From Fusarium oxysporum f. sp. lycopersici 4287 (Eukaryota > Ascomycota > Sordariomycetes > Hypocreales > Nectriaceae), in assembly GCF_000149955.1 (NCBI RefSeq), contig NC_030986.1, positions 4,925,870 through 4,989,869 on the forward strand: a stretch of 64,000 bases of DNA, read 5' to 3'. The position numbers and the translations under genes were made by a program. Every line of letters begins with the position of its first letter. The first letter of the stretch is position 1. This document shows positions 24,208-37,438 of this stretch, piece by piece. The notes under the pieces were generated by a model that made no database searches, was not told the DNA's origin, and saw only the letters and a program-made list of their open reading frames with translations.

Positions 24208-27200
24208 ATGTCTCGGAGGCCTAGGCATTGGCTATTTGAGCTAGGAGGCATGATGTTATTGGTGTGGGTGCAGCTCTTGATCTGGGCCTCACTATCATGG
24301 ACGGCTCAAGCAATGCGACAGGACCACCTTGTGCGGCTGCGCCAACAAACAGTCGATATGTTCTATCATGGCTTTGGCAATTACATGAAACATGCATTTC
24401 CTGAGGATGAGGTTTGTCTGGTGTCGCAGCTGATCACCGTTCAAAGCTGACTGTACTTTTTCCACAGCTTCGACCTTTGACGTGCTCGCCCCTGACCCGA
24501 GATCGAGAAAATCCCGCCCATATCGGACTGAACGATGCCCTAGGAAATTACTCCCTTACTCTCATTGATAGTCTATCGACACTTGCGATCCTCGCCGGAG
24601 GACCCGAAGATGCGTCAGGGACAGGGTCGAAAGCTCTGAGCGATTTCCAAGATGGAATAGCGGATTTTGTGCGATACTATGGTGATGGACGACCAGGTGT
24701 TTCGGGCCAGGGCATTCGAGCGACTGGATTTGACCTCGACAGCAAGGTTCAGGTTTTTGAGACCGTAATACGTGGATTGGGTGGCCTTCTCAGTGCGCAT
24801 CTTTTTGCCATAGGAGAGCTGCCTATCAACGGGTATACTGTGCAGCCAGCCTGGGCGACTCAGGCGGACGACCCCCTTGAACTGGCACCTATAACCTGGC
24901 CGAATGGTTTCAAATACGATGGTCAACTTTTAAGGCTGGCCCTCGATCTTGGACAAAGGCTTCTCCCAGCATTTTACACAGACACCGGCATTCCATATCC
25001 TCGGGTCAATCTTCGACATGGGATTCCTTTCTATACAAACTCGCCCCTCTTTCGTCACATGGAGGGCAAACCTGAGACTGCTTCAGGGGAGATCACCGAG
25101 ACTTGCAGTGCCGGCGCTGGAAGTCTTACCCTAGAGTTCACAGTTCTCAGTCGTTTATCAGGAGACGTTCGATTCGAGCAAGCGGCCAAGAGGGCTTTCT
25201 GGGCAGTCTGGGGACGAAGGAGTGAAATTGGACTCGTCGGTAACGGCCTGGACGCAGAGGGTGGGCAGTGGATAGGGCCACACGCCGGGATTGGTGCTGG
25301 TATGGATAGCTTCTTCGAATATGCTTTGAAGAGCCATATCCTGCTTTCAGGACACGGCATGCCCAACAAGTCGACCACTAGTCGACAGAGCAGCACTGAG
25401 TGGCTCGACCCCAACGTCCTCCACCCTCCTCTGCCTACCGAGCTACAGACCTCTGAGGCGTTCTTGGATGCATGGCATCAGGCACACGCCTCTGTCAAGC
25501 GATATTTGTACACCGACAGAAGTCATTACCCATACTACTCGAATAATCATCGCACAACTGGGCAACCATATACTATGTGGATTGATAGCTTGGGTGCCTT
25601 CTACCCTGGTCTGTTAGCTATGGCTGGCGAGGTCGATGAAGCCGTAGAGGCAAATCTTGTTTATACTGCTCTCTGGACGCGTTATGCTGCTTTGCCTGAG
25701 CGGTGGTCTGTCCGCGAAAACACTGTTGATCAGGGGCTCGGTTGGTGGCCAGGCCGTCCCGAGTTCATAGAGTCAACATATTATATATACCGTGCCACAC
25801 AAGACCCATGGTACTTGCATGTCGGAGAAATGGTTCTTAAAGACATTGAGCGACGATGTCGTGCTCCATGTGGATGGGCTGGTCTTCAAGACGTGAGAAC
25901 AGGAGAGCTCTCTGACCGCATGGAGAGCTTCTTCCTTGGTGAAACAACAAAGTACATGTACCTCCTCTTCGACCCAGACCATACTCTCAACAAGGTTGAT
26001 GCTGCGTTTGTCTTTTCTACGGAGGGTCACCCCCTTATTATCCCCAAGCGCAGCCGTCAGAAGCCGACTCGACGACATTCGTTATCGAAACGTGTCGTAT
26101 CCAAGAACGACACAATTGATGAGAGCTTCACGCACTCATGTCCGGTACCTACAGTTCCAGGTCTTTCCGGGTCAGCTACGGCTGCTCGTCCTGACCTTTT
26201 CAGTGTCGCACTATTCGTGGACTTGCACAATACTCCCAATGTTCATGGACCCCTTGAAGCCGTAGAAGTCTTCGATCGGAAGAAAGGGCATGTGACGAGA
26301 TATAGAGCTAAAACCAATCACACAATGTTTCCATGGACGTTACCGCCAACAATGCTACCGCATGACGGCGTATGCGCCGCGCCCGTTGAGCGCGTCATGA
26401 CATGGATAGAGTTTCCACCCGGTGACACGGCAAGCTCGCTTGTGTCTCGTTTCGGGACGTCTCTCGTGTGGTACAGCCACAACGGACCAACGGTCCGCAA
26501 CCTTGATGGCATGCGGCTTCAATTGGAACAGCAGAAGGGCGGTAAGGTTGCAGATCNNNNNNNNNNNNNNNNNNNNNNNNNNNNNNNNNNNNNNNNNNNN
26601 NNNNNNNNNNNNNNNNNNNNNNNNNNNNNNNNNNNNNNNNNNNNNNNNNNNNNNNNNNNNNNNNNNNNNNNNNNNNNNNNNNNNNNNNNNNNNNNNNNNN
26701 NNNNNNNNNNNNNNNNNNNNNNNNNNNNNNNNNNNNNNNNNNNNNNNNNNNNNNNNNNNNNNNNNNNNNNNNNNNNNNNNNNNNNNNNNNNNNNNNNNNN
26801 NNNNNNNNNNNNNNNNNNNNNNNNNNNNNNNNNNNNNNNNNNNNNNNNNNNNNNNNNNNNNNNNNNNNNNNNNNNNNNNNNNNNNNNNNNNNNNNNNNNN
26901 NNNNNNNNNNNNNNNNNNNNNNNNNNNNNNNNNNNNNNNNNNNNNNNNNTTCTCCGTGCCGTGAGCTCCGTCTTTGAACCCGCATATACCGATCTCCCGG
27001 AGACGGAGACGGATGGTCCCGGCCCCACTATACTCGTTGGACGGCCTACACATCTACCGGCCCCGGCGCTTTTCCTCTGCCGCCCATTATCGACACACCG
27101 ATGGTCGGTTCACCCAGCTACAACTCCCGCAAGCCCGTCGCCAACTTTCCTTGGAAAACCGTCTTCCTCGGTGGTGAAGCATGTGGTGCCCCCTTGCCCG

Positions 27201-27556
27201 AGTCATCGTCTCGCCAACATCAAATAATTGTCATTCGTCGCGGCGGCTGCTCATTCAGCGAAAAGTTAGAGCGCATACCTAGCTTTCCGGCCTCGCCACA
27301 CACACTACAACTTGTGATTGTCATTGACGAGGGTGATGATTCAGAAGAAGGCCCTGATGAGATTGTTCGCCCTCTGCTGACCACGGCGCAAGTGACACCC
27401 CGAGGCATGGGGCGGCTCAACGGTGTGCCTCTCGTTCTCATGCGTGGAGCTAAGGGTGATTATGAACGTTTCGGTGAGGCTAAGGGTGTAGGCATGCGGC
27501 GCAAGTACGTGGTGGAGAGTCAAGGGATGTTGATAGAGAACGCCATTGTCTTATAA
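24208..27556 (+). CDS. MNL1: ER degradation-enhancing alpha-mannosidase-like protein (GH47, Htm1/Mnl1 type)
   Basis: Exon 1 (24208-24411) encodes a hydrophobic signal segment (MMLLVWVQLLIWASLSW) and the beginning of the GH47 domain; a 56-bp intron (24412-24467, GTTTGT...CACAG) leads to the long second exon. GH47 landmarks include GFGNYMKHAFPEDE, LTLIDSLSTLAILAG, the acidic EITETCSAGAGSLTLEF region and MESFFLGETTKYMYLLFDPD. The C-terminal part, about 27.2-27.4 kb, has a protease-associated domain with IIVIRRGGCSFSEKL. Members of this family trim mannose from misfolded glycoproteins in the ER lumen to mark them for ER-associated degradation. A 393-N gap (26557-26949) removes part of the protein. 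After the gap the frame entering from it is open only to 27227 in non-homologous sequence, while the PA domain lies in another frame that has a stop at 26975, so a one-base shift is needed near 26950-27000, probably an error at the gap edge. Confidence 0.88.
26557..26949. other. Assembly gap (393 N)
   Basis: A run of N inside the Htm1/Mnl1-type gene, between the GH47 domain and the PA domain. Confidence 0.99.
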
Positions 27557-28246
27557 CGAGCTCATAGAGTTCATATGCATGTCTCGGAGTTATTTTGGTG
27601 GCTTTTATCGTCATTTTTGTATATTGCTGTTTTTGATAGCGTACGATACCTTCAGGCTTCGAGGGAAACAGGGGATAGATGTCTCTTTGTATGATACGTT
27701 TAACAACCAAAGCCTTGCTTGTAAGCTCAACTTGATACTTATAAACCTGACCTAGAGACCTACTCATAATCTCAAGAATTCTAATCATAGCTGTAGGTGG
27801 TATGATGCCCTTGCAAGGCATGTGATTATTGTCTCATGATGGCAAAGCAGCCAGAAGGTGGGCAGATAATACTGGCATTTATGATTATTAGTTTGCGATT
27901 CTTCTTTATATGGCTATATCAAGGTATCCTCCAAAAACCCCCATTCTATATGCGCGAACCCGAAAAGACTTTTGCTGTTGTTGAGTCGTGAAAAAGCCAT
28001 CCACAAAACGCCAACCAATATAGATCTCACTTAGTAAAATAAGTGAATTGCTGTAAAATTTGGTCACTACCGCCGCCAACACTTCGAAAACAAATAGAGC
28101 AAAAACAGACTCTCCAGGTCTAACAAAACTTCTCACAAATGCGCCGCGATGAGGCACACCAGAGCTAATTGACGTCGATCTATGGCCCGGCATCGCTTTA
28201 TCGCTGGAAGTGGGATCGAAAATAGAGGAAGCCTGGCATCAGCCAC
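27557..28246. other. Convergent intergenic region
   Basis: About 690 bp between the 3' ends of the Htm1-like gene (+) and APRT (-). It is AT-rich trailer sequence with no gene that I can support. Confidence 0.6.
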
Positions 28247-28983
28247 TTAAGCATCTTCAAGAAGAATCTTGACAGGAGCAGTGCCGAGCTTCTCTTGGCC
28301 GTTTAGGCCAGGGATCTCAAGAATAAACAAGTATCCAATGACCTCGCCCTTGAGCTGCTGGACGAGTTCAGCTGCAGCCTTTGCAGAACCACCTGATGAT
28401 TCATGTCAGTCAAGGTCCAATAAGCCTCAAGCATACTGCTTTGCAAACAGATTTACTCACCCGTAGCAATGATGTCGTCCACAATAAGGACCTTCTGGCC
28501 CTCACGGACGGCGTCTTCCTGCATCTGGAACAGATCCTTGCCATACTCTTTCACGTACTCAGCGGTAGCGCAAGGTCCAGGGAGCTTGCCCTGCTTGCGG
28601 ACAGCAGCAAAAGAAACACCGAGACGGAGCGCAAGACCAGGGCCGAAGAGGAAGCCACGGGCGTCAAGGCCTACGATAACATCAGGCTTGGTGGGGAAAG
28701 CCTCGGCGATCTGAAGTTCGAGAGCATCGACAAGGGTGGCATGGGCGGTTGGGTCGGCGAAGAGAGGCATAATATCGACAAAGTTGATACCCGGGATAGG
28801 GAAGTCGGGGAAGCTTCGCAGCGACTTGCGCAGGCTTATCTTTGCACCGGAGAGTTCGGAGGAACCGGCGGCGGAGGAGGAGGGCTGTCGTCCCGAGGCA
28901 TCTTGGCTAGCGACAGCGGTAGACGTGGTGTTGTTTATCGCTGAGGATGAGTTGGTAGAGGGGAGGGGTTCTTGAGCGCTCAT
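28247..28983 (-). CDS. APT1: Adenine phosphoribosyltransferase
   Basis: Two exons (28983-28461 and 28392-28247) encode 222 residues; the 68-bp intron 28393-28460 (GTGAGT...ATCAG) falls within the PRPP-binding loop. The enzyme salvages adenine by joining it to PRPP to form AMP, in the cytosol. The type I phosphoribosyltransferase signature VLIVDDIIATGGS is at residues 165-177, preceded by GLDARGFLFGP at about 105-115 and FPIPGINFVDIMPLF at about 61-75, both typical of APRT. The first 45 or so residues are a Ser/Thr/Ala-rich extension not found in the roughly 180-residue core enzyme; an in-frame downstream Met is not positioned to replace this start without losing the core, so I keep the upstream ATG. 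It stands alone on its strand, with convergent transcription from the Htm1-like gene. Confidence 0.95.
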
Positions 28984-29524
28984 TGTGGAGGGAAGAAGAG
29001 AGAAGGAGAAGAGAGAGGGAAGAGGCAGGGTAGAAGAAGGGGTGGGAGGGTCGGTAAAAAGAAGGAAGGAATAAGGGGAGAAGGAGAAAAGAGACGAGGG
29101 ATACAGGGCAAGTTGGGAAAGGGTGAGCGGAGGCAGTTGCCAGGCACAAGGAGTGGTTTTTTTCCCTGGTAGGCACCTCAGGTAAGGAAGGTAGTCGGTG
29201 GTCAAGCCGCGTCGGAAGAAGTAGTTACAGTGGTTTAGTGGTAGGCGGAAAGAGAGTACGAACGAGGTACGTGCTCCGTCTACGTGAGCTACTTGGCTGA
29301 TTTAGTACCTGACGGGCAAAACAGTAAGAGGCAGGTACAAGCACAATGGAAGGGTCTAAGGTAATTTTGTTTTGGCTGTGAAGGACAGGGCTGCCGAAAG
29401 ACGGATGCGCAACTTCAGTGGTATTGACGATGAGGAAGGAGGGGTGCAACCTAGGCATGCCGCAGGCGTGCGAGGGCTTAGTGGGGGAATGGCGGGCAGG
29501 TACGATTGAACGATTGGGAGCGAG

Positions 29525-30122
29525 NNNNNNNNNNNNNNNNNNNNNNNNNNNNNNNNNNNNNNNNNNNNNNNNNNNNNNNNNNNNNNNNNNNNNNNNNNNN
29601 NNNNNNNNNNNNNNNNNNNNNNNNNNNNNNNNNNNNNNNNNNNNNNNNNNNNNNNNNNNNNNNNNNNNNNNNNNNNNNNNNNNNNNNNNNNNNNNNNNNN
29701 NNNNNNNNNNNNNNNNNNNNNNNNNNNNNNNNNNNNNNNNNNNNNNNNNNNNNNNNNNNNNNNNNNNNNNNNNNNNNNNNNNNNNNNNNNNNNNNNNNNN
29801 NNNNNNNNNNNNNNNNNNNNNNNNNNNNNNNNNNNNNNNNNNNNNNNNNNNNNNNNNNNNNNNNNNNNNNNNNNNNNNNNNNNNNNNNNNNNNNNNNNNN
29901 NNNNNNNNNNNNNNNNNNNNNNNNNNNNNNNNNNNNNNNNNNNNNNNNNNNNNNNNNNNNNNNNNNNNNNNNNNNNNNNNNNNNNNNNNNNNNNNNNNNN
30001 NNNNNNNNNNNNNNNNNNNNNNNNNNNNNNNNNNNNNNNNNNNNNNNNNNNNNNNNNNNNNNNNNNNNNNNNNNNNNNNNNNNNNNNNNNNNNNNNNNNN
30101 NNNNNNNNNNNNNNNNNNNNNN
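29525..30122. other. Assembly gap (598 N)
   Basis: The longest run of N in the window, in the gene-poor block upstream of APRT. Confidence 0.99.
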
Positions 30123-32107
30123 ATTAGTCTACATGACTCAACAAGCACCAATCGTGCAATTGGATATCGAGAAGCAGCCATGTCCGAATGGAGAATGCAA
30201 CTCATACCAGGCAGCGTTGTTTCGTGAAAGTTCTTGTGTGTTTGCAGCTTGTCCCAGTACGCGCAATCCCATATGTTGTGTAGAATGATAAATAGGTAGT
30301 ATGAGTACCCCGCCAATTGTATCATCATGAAACATTCGTATGTCGACATAACGGTACCGCAACGATTGCATGACAATTCTGATATGTAAAACGCCATTTC
30401 TTACAAACAAATGATGCATACTCCTCGGTTTGCATGCATGATTGCAGTATCAATGTAGCATCAATGCAGTATTAGATGCTAATCGGCAACCTGAACCCTT
30501 GATCGACACTCTTATTGGATGGTCATCTTTTGTACCTCTATGAGTCAACTTGCCAAATCAGACTTCACGCTGCCGAGCGAACACGAATCTGTCGTGATAC
30601 GATTCACGAGCGTTTGCCAGCAATAACGGACTGGAGTATATTTTCCACGCGTCTCTTTGTTACAGACAAGAGTCCCAGTAACGTCAGCTGCGACAAATCG
30701 AGAAACACAAAAGCTCCGCCGTTGTGTTCTGTACATGTCATGGATGCCAGGTCGTACCATTCAAGTGCTTTTTTTACTCAATGGCGGGACCAGGTCCAAC
30801 TCAATATTAACCGCCACACATTGGACCCCGTTGAATGATGGTTGGTCTGTGTTGTTCCTTGTACATCAAATGTACATTGTTTTGTTTGCTCATTGTACCT
30901 AAGCATCATGAATACGAGTTTGGCTGTATAAGATCAATATTATGCCAGCTATTTCTATCAAGTTCCATCCCTTATGCACGCTCACTCGATTGCCTTGATC
31001 CGTTGTCGTCCCTCAATCCTTTATCCTTGATTGAACAAGACCCTAGCATCCAATAAATTATCTTACCCCAGTATCGGGCCTGCTGCGAGCCTAGCGTCCA
31101 TTGGAGGGACGCTAGAATTCTTCGCTCCAAGTATACTTCACTGCCTTACCTCCCGCTACCGCAATTCATACCGCCAGCCCCGGATGGACGGGCAATGGCT
31201 CCAGATAGAATTTGACCCAATGCAAACTATGAGGATCCCCGTAGTTTCAGGTCATGCCCTTGGAGCAGCTTCAAGGGAATTTCAACTTCAATTGGGTCTT
31301 ATATGCGCTGCTGGGTTTATTCCGACATCTATCCACAGCCACCCGGACATTCACGGGTAGGAAACCCCAGTTAAGAGGAACAGCTGAAGCTCACTATGAA
31401 ACGAGTCTTTTGACAGAAGGAAAGAGACTGAGATACTGTACAGCCCGTGAAAGGAAAGTCACGTAAGCCCAGCGGAGCTTCAGCCAGCCATGAGAGTTAT
31501 GTGTTGCACATTCTGTACATGGCCAACCAGGCCTGTACCTCTAAGTTGTTTTTCTAGGTCCAGGTTCCCGCAAACGAAATGGATCCTTGCCGTATGCTTG
31601 GCATATGAGGCATTGAACTCAATGGTCCCGTTTACTTTACAGCTTTATACAAGCTCTTTAAGTTTGAATATGGCATCATCCTCGCTGAACTATACCTACA
31701 AGATGATTTTATAACATACAGTCGAGGCAGATAGAGCCTATTTCTACTAGAAGGATGAATACTAATGCGGAGGTTGTTCAACGAACTGCCTCTTTAGGCA
31801 ATTCTCTCGAACAAAGGATCGAAGCAGCGGCAAGGTTACCGCCGATGGGTGTCTCTCCTTTCATTCTTGGGCACCCTTCCTTCTTCAACTGGTCTAGTTT
31901 CTTAGTGGATGCCATGCTTATTCCCGCTTCCATTTGGTGGACAACATGGAGGCCAAGGACGAAGCAGGTGCAGCCTGTCCTGTCATGTCTAACACAAATG
32001 TCTTCATGATACGATGCTATCTCAGTAGTCCATCTTTTTCACCATATCAACCATCACACCACTAGTAATCAGTTCGCCAGAAGTTCTCCAAGGTACATTC
32101 GAGAACC

Positions 32108-32881
32108 ACTGTTTCTCGTAGTGATACGTTCCAGAAGCTGTATCATGGAGGTTTCGAAGTTGGCATTTCTACCCGCTTGGTTTAACATGGATAACAAGGT
32201 ACCCAACATACGATCCATGAACGAGTTCCTCCAGAGAACCTTTTAGCTACAACTTATCCACTTGCTCCGCCCAAGTACCGCTGTTCCACTGTGTTTCCGT
32301 GGTCAAGGCCGGAGACGCCATAAACCCATGCCAGCCATCGTCCCATAGCGCCTCCAAATGCATGGCTCATGAGAGCTCTGTTTTGGTTCATGATCCGTCT
32401 CTGGCCGATACTAATCTGCAGAGAAGTATCCATATACAACAAAAGAATGAGGGCCATGAGGAGCAATTGGGTCTTATTATTTTTAGATCGCATGACTCCT
32501 TATTCATGGTGTTCTTAAATGGCCAAATCCGTGTTTCTTGCAACCCTCTATCAAGCTCTCCCCACGCCCATCCGCTCTTTCTATGCAGCTGTGCCATTCA
32601 CATTGCTACTCTACGGCATCAAGTTTCCTACATGGGTTCAAATCTCTACATTGTAGACAGATGCTGTTACAGTGGAGGGTCTCGCGACACATGCTATTGT
32701 TCCTTTCATTGAAACTTTCTGTTCTATTAAACGAGACGATCTCGCAATTCTGCTCCGATCTTCGATCATGACAGAGAGCATCTCGATGAGTCCATTACGG
32801 CGAAACCGAGGGCATACTAGGCCGAGCTTACTGGCTTGGGTTCGCCAGGCTCCCGAACGACGTTATATCATGCCAAGATAA
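32108..32881 (+). pseudogene. Possible decayed membrane-protein gene
   Basis: One plus-strand frame reads like protein for about 770 bp but is broken by five stop codons, at 32183, 32192, 32321, 32516 and 32654. Between them it encodes hydrophobic and basic stretches such as AWLMRALFWFMIRLWPIL and YAAVPFTLLLYGIKFPTWVQ, and its last 225 bases are fully open, ending TAA at 32879-32881. Upstream, 31755-31967 encodes another membrane-like piece (PFILGHPSFFNWSSF, then AMLIPASIWWTTW), which runs into a plausible donor (GTGCAG) and an acceptor about 58 bp later. This pattern suggests a former multi-pass membrane protein gene, but I cannot name the family and no intact copy is present. An intron-rich intact gene is an alternative, but simple splicing does not remove all the stops. 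Confidence 0.35.
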
Positions 32882-34828
32882 CACAACTGCGACGCCTATC
32901 AAGGGTTGAAATATGCTGATCTCGTCTTTATTGCACAACCCAGGACCCGTCTGCCTTTTCAATCGTGACTGATCGGCTGCTATCTCTCTGATACCGATTA
33001 TAATGCAACCCCACAGGCCCTGATAGCTGAGACCGTTTCTGTGCCCAATATGGATCCTTACTGCTGAGGATGAGGCACACTATACGCACCTTCAGACCAG
33101 GCAGATGTCTATCATGTCAAGCGTATGTACTACACGCTACACTACACCCGCATAAGATGGGACAGGGTTCTTTTTTAGCCGGCGGCCCATCAAAATAGGA
33201 CGCATCTGAGCTCTCTAGCAACATGTAAGACGGTTGACGATTACCGCTTCAGCTCGCTGCAAGTCACTATCACGAATCACGGGCTTGTGCCCGACACCAC
33301 ACCAAGCCATTTCAAACCACACCAGCCAGCGCATGTGCTGCGTTGCCCTGCGCTGCGATCTCTTCCTTCAGCCCTGATCCCAGCCACCAGGTTCCTTTCC
33401 TGAAAAACATGCAGCAATTTTCTGCGTCTTCGATGCGATGCGATGTGCGGCTGCATTCGTGCCGCCCTCTGCATCGACCTACCTGCTTCTGTGTCTCTTT
33501 TCTCTTGACCGTTCCGGAATACATTGCCTTATCGGTATCGCGCACCATCTGGCCTTGGTCTTGGGCGTTGTCGTTGTGGTTCTTTTTTATCTGCTGTGCC
33601 TCATGCTTCCCCAGCTCTCCATCCAATGTCTTGCATATCCTCCCCTCCAGTGTTCGCTGACCGGCTGCCCCTTCATCGCCGCGTCATCAGTTCTCCTTCC
33701 TCTGCCATATTGACCGGTTGTTGATAATATTGAATATTGTACACCGCCGTTTGTTGTACTCATTCACCGAAGAAAAGACTGGTTGGGGCTTGCATTAGCC
33801 GCAGGTGCGCGTTTCTGTGTTGGCGCCCTTACGGGCCGCTCGGCGCGAGGTTTTGATACAAGTGTCTCCATCTTTCTTGATGGGCGATGTCGCCATGGAT
33901 GTTGATAGAACTGGGTCCTTCGCAGCAGTACAGTACAGACAGTACAACTTTTATGCAGGCATCAACATAAGAACGCAGCCAATCTGAGCTACTGTTTTTG
34001 AACCGATACGAGCGATCGGTTTAGGAACAGCTCGGTTGCGAGTCAGGTAATTCAAGGGTTGGCTGGCAAGCCGATCAAACCTTTCATAGCTACAGTGCAC
34101 ATCATCTATCGCCTTGGTATGCAAGACAGCGTGCAGTAGGCAAGTATCTCAATCTTCAATATGGGGTTTCAAAAGGACCATTCTACGGAAGCTGCACCGA
34201 CCCAATCATGATCCAGGTTTGCTTCTGTCAGATAAACTTTATGAAACACCAGGCATGGGAAATAGTTATTTGAACCCCGTCGCCCAATCATTGTTGGCCT
34301 GCAAGTCCCGAAACAATATAGTTGCATAGACAAGTCGCCCTAACGATCTGAAATGGTCGCTATCTCGGTCCACTTCAGAAGTTCCTCAACCCGGAATTGC
34401 TATTAACGGTAATGACCAACGTGTCGGCAAACAGTATGTGGTATCTAATGCGTTATAACAAAGATGAAACGTAGCAAAACTCTCTAGAAACGTTCTAATG
34501 GGTATCGACTTGTATCAACAGCACAGCTTCCCCAGTCCAAGGTCATCACAAAGTATGCAAAGAAGTCGCTCTAGTGAAAGACAACTCAAGACAAAGGCTC
34601 GCAGATTAAGAGTGACGAAAACAGAAAAAGCAAAGCAGAGGCCAAACATCCAACCTATTGTCCGTTGCGCGGGTGCGAATGTCGATGGGTGCACCATCTC
34701 AATAGCCGTACCTCTCGGCAACCTTTCTCGGGCCGTTCCGACCCTCTAACTCATCAATCCTTTATGAAAAATAGCCCCTGGATGATCGGTCCTCTTTCAC
34801 ACCAGACCACAGAGGATCCTTTCTCCAC

Positions 34829-36742
34829 TCACTGAAACTGTAGTCGGATGATGGAAAATAGCATGTTCTGCAGCACGTGCAGCATGACTGCCACACAGGT
34901 TGGCATCAACTCTGGCCAGACAGCCAAGTCCAGCTTCCCCTCCAGGCCGACGTCAATTTGGAAGAATAGTCGGATGAGTCCCCGCACGGCAAGACTCGCC
35001 ACCAACTCACACGCCCACGTTACTGATGAGGCGTAGAAAGTGAGGCCAAAGTTGTAGTCCTCTCCCTCCGTATCAAACGCAAAATATGGGTAAACGTCTT
35101 TGTTAGCTCCGAAATGCAGTACTAGAATACTCCCAAGGAATGCAACCATTGAGACGTTTTCGGCAAGAAAGCGAATGAAGACATTGCGGGTCTGGAGCTT
35201 CTGGTATGAACCAAAGCTTTGCGAGTTCAGCCCGAGAATTGTTAAGAGCTTGTGCACAAAGGAGGTCATCATGATGGGCGTGATGACAACCAGACCTGTT
35301 GATGACAAGATCTGGAGGGTTATGAACTGTTGTGGTGAACGCAGTCGTGCATACAGCGCACGAACGTACATCTGGTAGGTCAACATGAAGTATCTGGCTG
35401 TGGTGTCAGTAGTGGAAACAACAGTATCTGTATGTATCGAGGCTTACAGTTTGAAGATCCAGCTCAAAGGATAGCTTCCGACACGCTCACCCTCTCGAAT
35501 TCCTAGCACCCAGCCGCTTAACGCATCCAGCAAGTGCACCGTCGCAACCCAGCCATAGACGTACACCACTGTCTCCAAGTTGTTGTGTGGTAAGGTTCGG
35601 AGATAGATTTCTGCGTATGCCTCTCCGATCACATATGCCATGAGCCCAATAAACAAAGCAACGCAAAACCATAAGAAGCGCACAAAGCTTGCTGGCAACC
35701 ACAATCGACGCATCCTAACGCCCTGTGGCCTCAGCTCGGGTTCAACTTGAGTTGCGTCTGCGTCGAATAGATCAGCCGTGACATTACGGCGCCGACGGTC
35801 CCTACCGTTGAACGTGTCTGGCTCTCCGGTCCACCAGGATGTAGTAAAGATGCGTTGAGTTTCTGATAGCGAGTGACGAAGCCCGATGTGCCGCTCATTA
35901 GTCGTGAGAATGATAAAGGCGATCGTGACAGGCAAGGCCATGATGATGAAGGTCCATGAAATCCATGCTGTATTGTGAACAAGCAAATAACGCGCCTTAT
36001 CATTGTAGTACATGGGTATGGGGACGGCGATGGATAAGATGGCGATGAGTGAGACGGTAAGCGGGAAACCCAGAGACTGGGGCCACCAGTTCAGGCTGTA
36101 AAGGTTGAACACCTTCGTGATCCAGATAAGAGCAGTAAGGTTGTAGAAACCATAGTAGACGAATAGGAAGAACCAAAAGTTGACCTGGACTCGGGCAGCT
36201 CCGTGACCAGGCGTCTTAGATCCGTCGGGGAGTCTATCCTCGTCTCCATCACCGATATGGTCGTCAGGAATTCTATACTGAGGAAAAGGTATAGAACACC
36301 ACGCCACAGCCTATTCTTGAGTCAGTTGATTCTTTGTTGTTTTTATTGCAGCTCCAGCACATACCAACAAGGCCGGCATCAACACCAGAAATGCATACCG
36401 ACTCCACCACTTATCAACGACCCTCTTCACCGCCGACTGCCTCGGATCAACCCAAATATCCAACACCCATCGTTGCCAAAGACGTTGCCACAAACTCCTA
36501 TCGTCCTCAAGGTCATAATCACTGTCCGTATCGTCGTCATCTGCAGGAAAAGCACCGTATCCAAGTATATGCACGCTACCTCTGTTGTCTGCGGTATTCG
36601 AGAAGAGGCCGAGTTGACTGCGCCTTCGAGATACCACGCCAGGACGCGGAGGAACAGCGCGGAAGCGGCCTAGGAGAGGGGCCGAGTCGTTGGGTCGGAC
36701 GTGCGACTCGGTGCCCTGCGTGAACTGGAAGAAGCTGGGCAT
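34829..36742 (-). CDS. Multi-pass membrane protein of unknown function
   Basis: Three exons (36742-36365, 36310-35448, 35393-34829) give 601 residues. Introns of 54 bp each, GTATGT...ATAG and GTAAGC...CCAG, join in consistent phases. The first 105 residues are hydrophilic with an acidic stretch (DDDDTDSDYDLEDD) and probably face the cytosol. About eight to ten hydrophobic segments follow, for example FWFFLFVYYGFYNLTALIW, FPLTVSLIAILSIAVPI and FVRFLWFCVALFIGLMAYV, with a hydrophilic loop of about 60 residues carrying RDRRRR in the middle. I do not recognise a transporter or enzyme motif. The gene lies about 700 bp from the 3' end of PEX2 on the same strand; no functional link is implied. That it is coding is secure; the role is unknown. 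Confidence 0.85.
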
Positions 36743-37438
36743 GGGATGAAGGGAGAGAGTCGGTGTAATCGAGTTGTGATATCGGGCTACATTGAAAGGC
36801 TTCGATTATATATTATGGCGTATTCTGTATAGTAAGTCGATGGATTGCGTCTCGAGTTCTTCAAGGCACGTGAATTGGATGCGTCGAGTATTAGAAGAAT
36901 GATTATGGTGAAATGTCGGTATCGTGAATTTGGAAGTTGGTGTTGATTTGTCCAAGCATTAGATTGGGCTGATGTTGGTCCGTATCTCGGCTGACAACAG
37001 GTAGGAATAGAACAGGGGTCCAAGTTCCATCTCCCCTGCTATGACGCGCTACCCGTGTTAGTGGGCTTCAGAGGATGGATATGTGGGCAGGCCATTTCAG
37101 GGTCCCTCAGGTCCTTCTAAGGAACTTGGGGTGGACTTTCAGCTGTCAGATTCTCTTTCATAAAATCCAAATCTTTTTAAATTTATTCATTGAGTCACTA
37201 CTTAATTAAGAGTTTCCTTTGCTTTGACCGCGCATAAACATACCTTTCTGGGGATTTCGAGGCAGTGAAGGCAGCAGGGACTACTACACCCATTATCTGT
37301 GGCATTGTGAGTGGGAGAACTGGGTAGTGAGTAATGGAAGAAAGTAGAACAACATCGCATTCATTGCGTGTGATATTACAAAATATAGCAATCCATACAT
37401 ATCCATAAACGCCGCAGATCAATGCCTCTCCTAGCCCT
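36743..37438. other. Intergenic between the membrane protein gene and PEX2
   Basis: About 700 bp holding the promoter region of the membrane protein gene and the 3' end of PEX2. It is AT-rich in places, with no gene called. Confidence 0.6.

Larger units (their letters stand above)
28984..34828. other. Gene-poor block with a gap and decayed coding traces
   Basis: About 5.8 kb between APRT and the multi-pass membrane protein gene. It contains a 598-N gap and, around 31.5-32.9 kb, broken membrane-protein-like frames described separately. I see no intact gene outside the gap. Confidence 0.5.

Noticed and set aside
29236..29250. A tRNA box A-like string (GTGGTTTAGTGGTA)
   Set aside because: No acceptor stem, anticodon arm or TTCGA box follows at the right distance.
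29225..30397. Long open frames on both strands spanning N
   Set aside because: They are open only because N is not read as a stop; the flanking real sequence is not protein-like.
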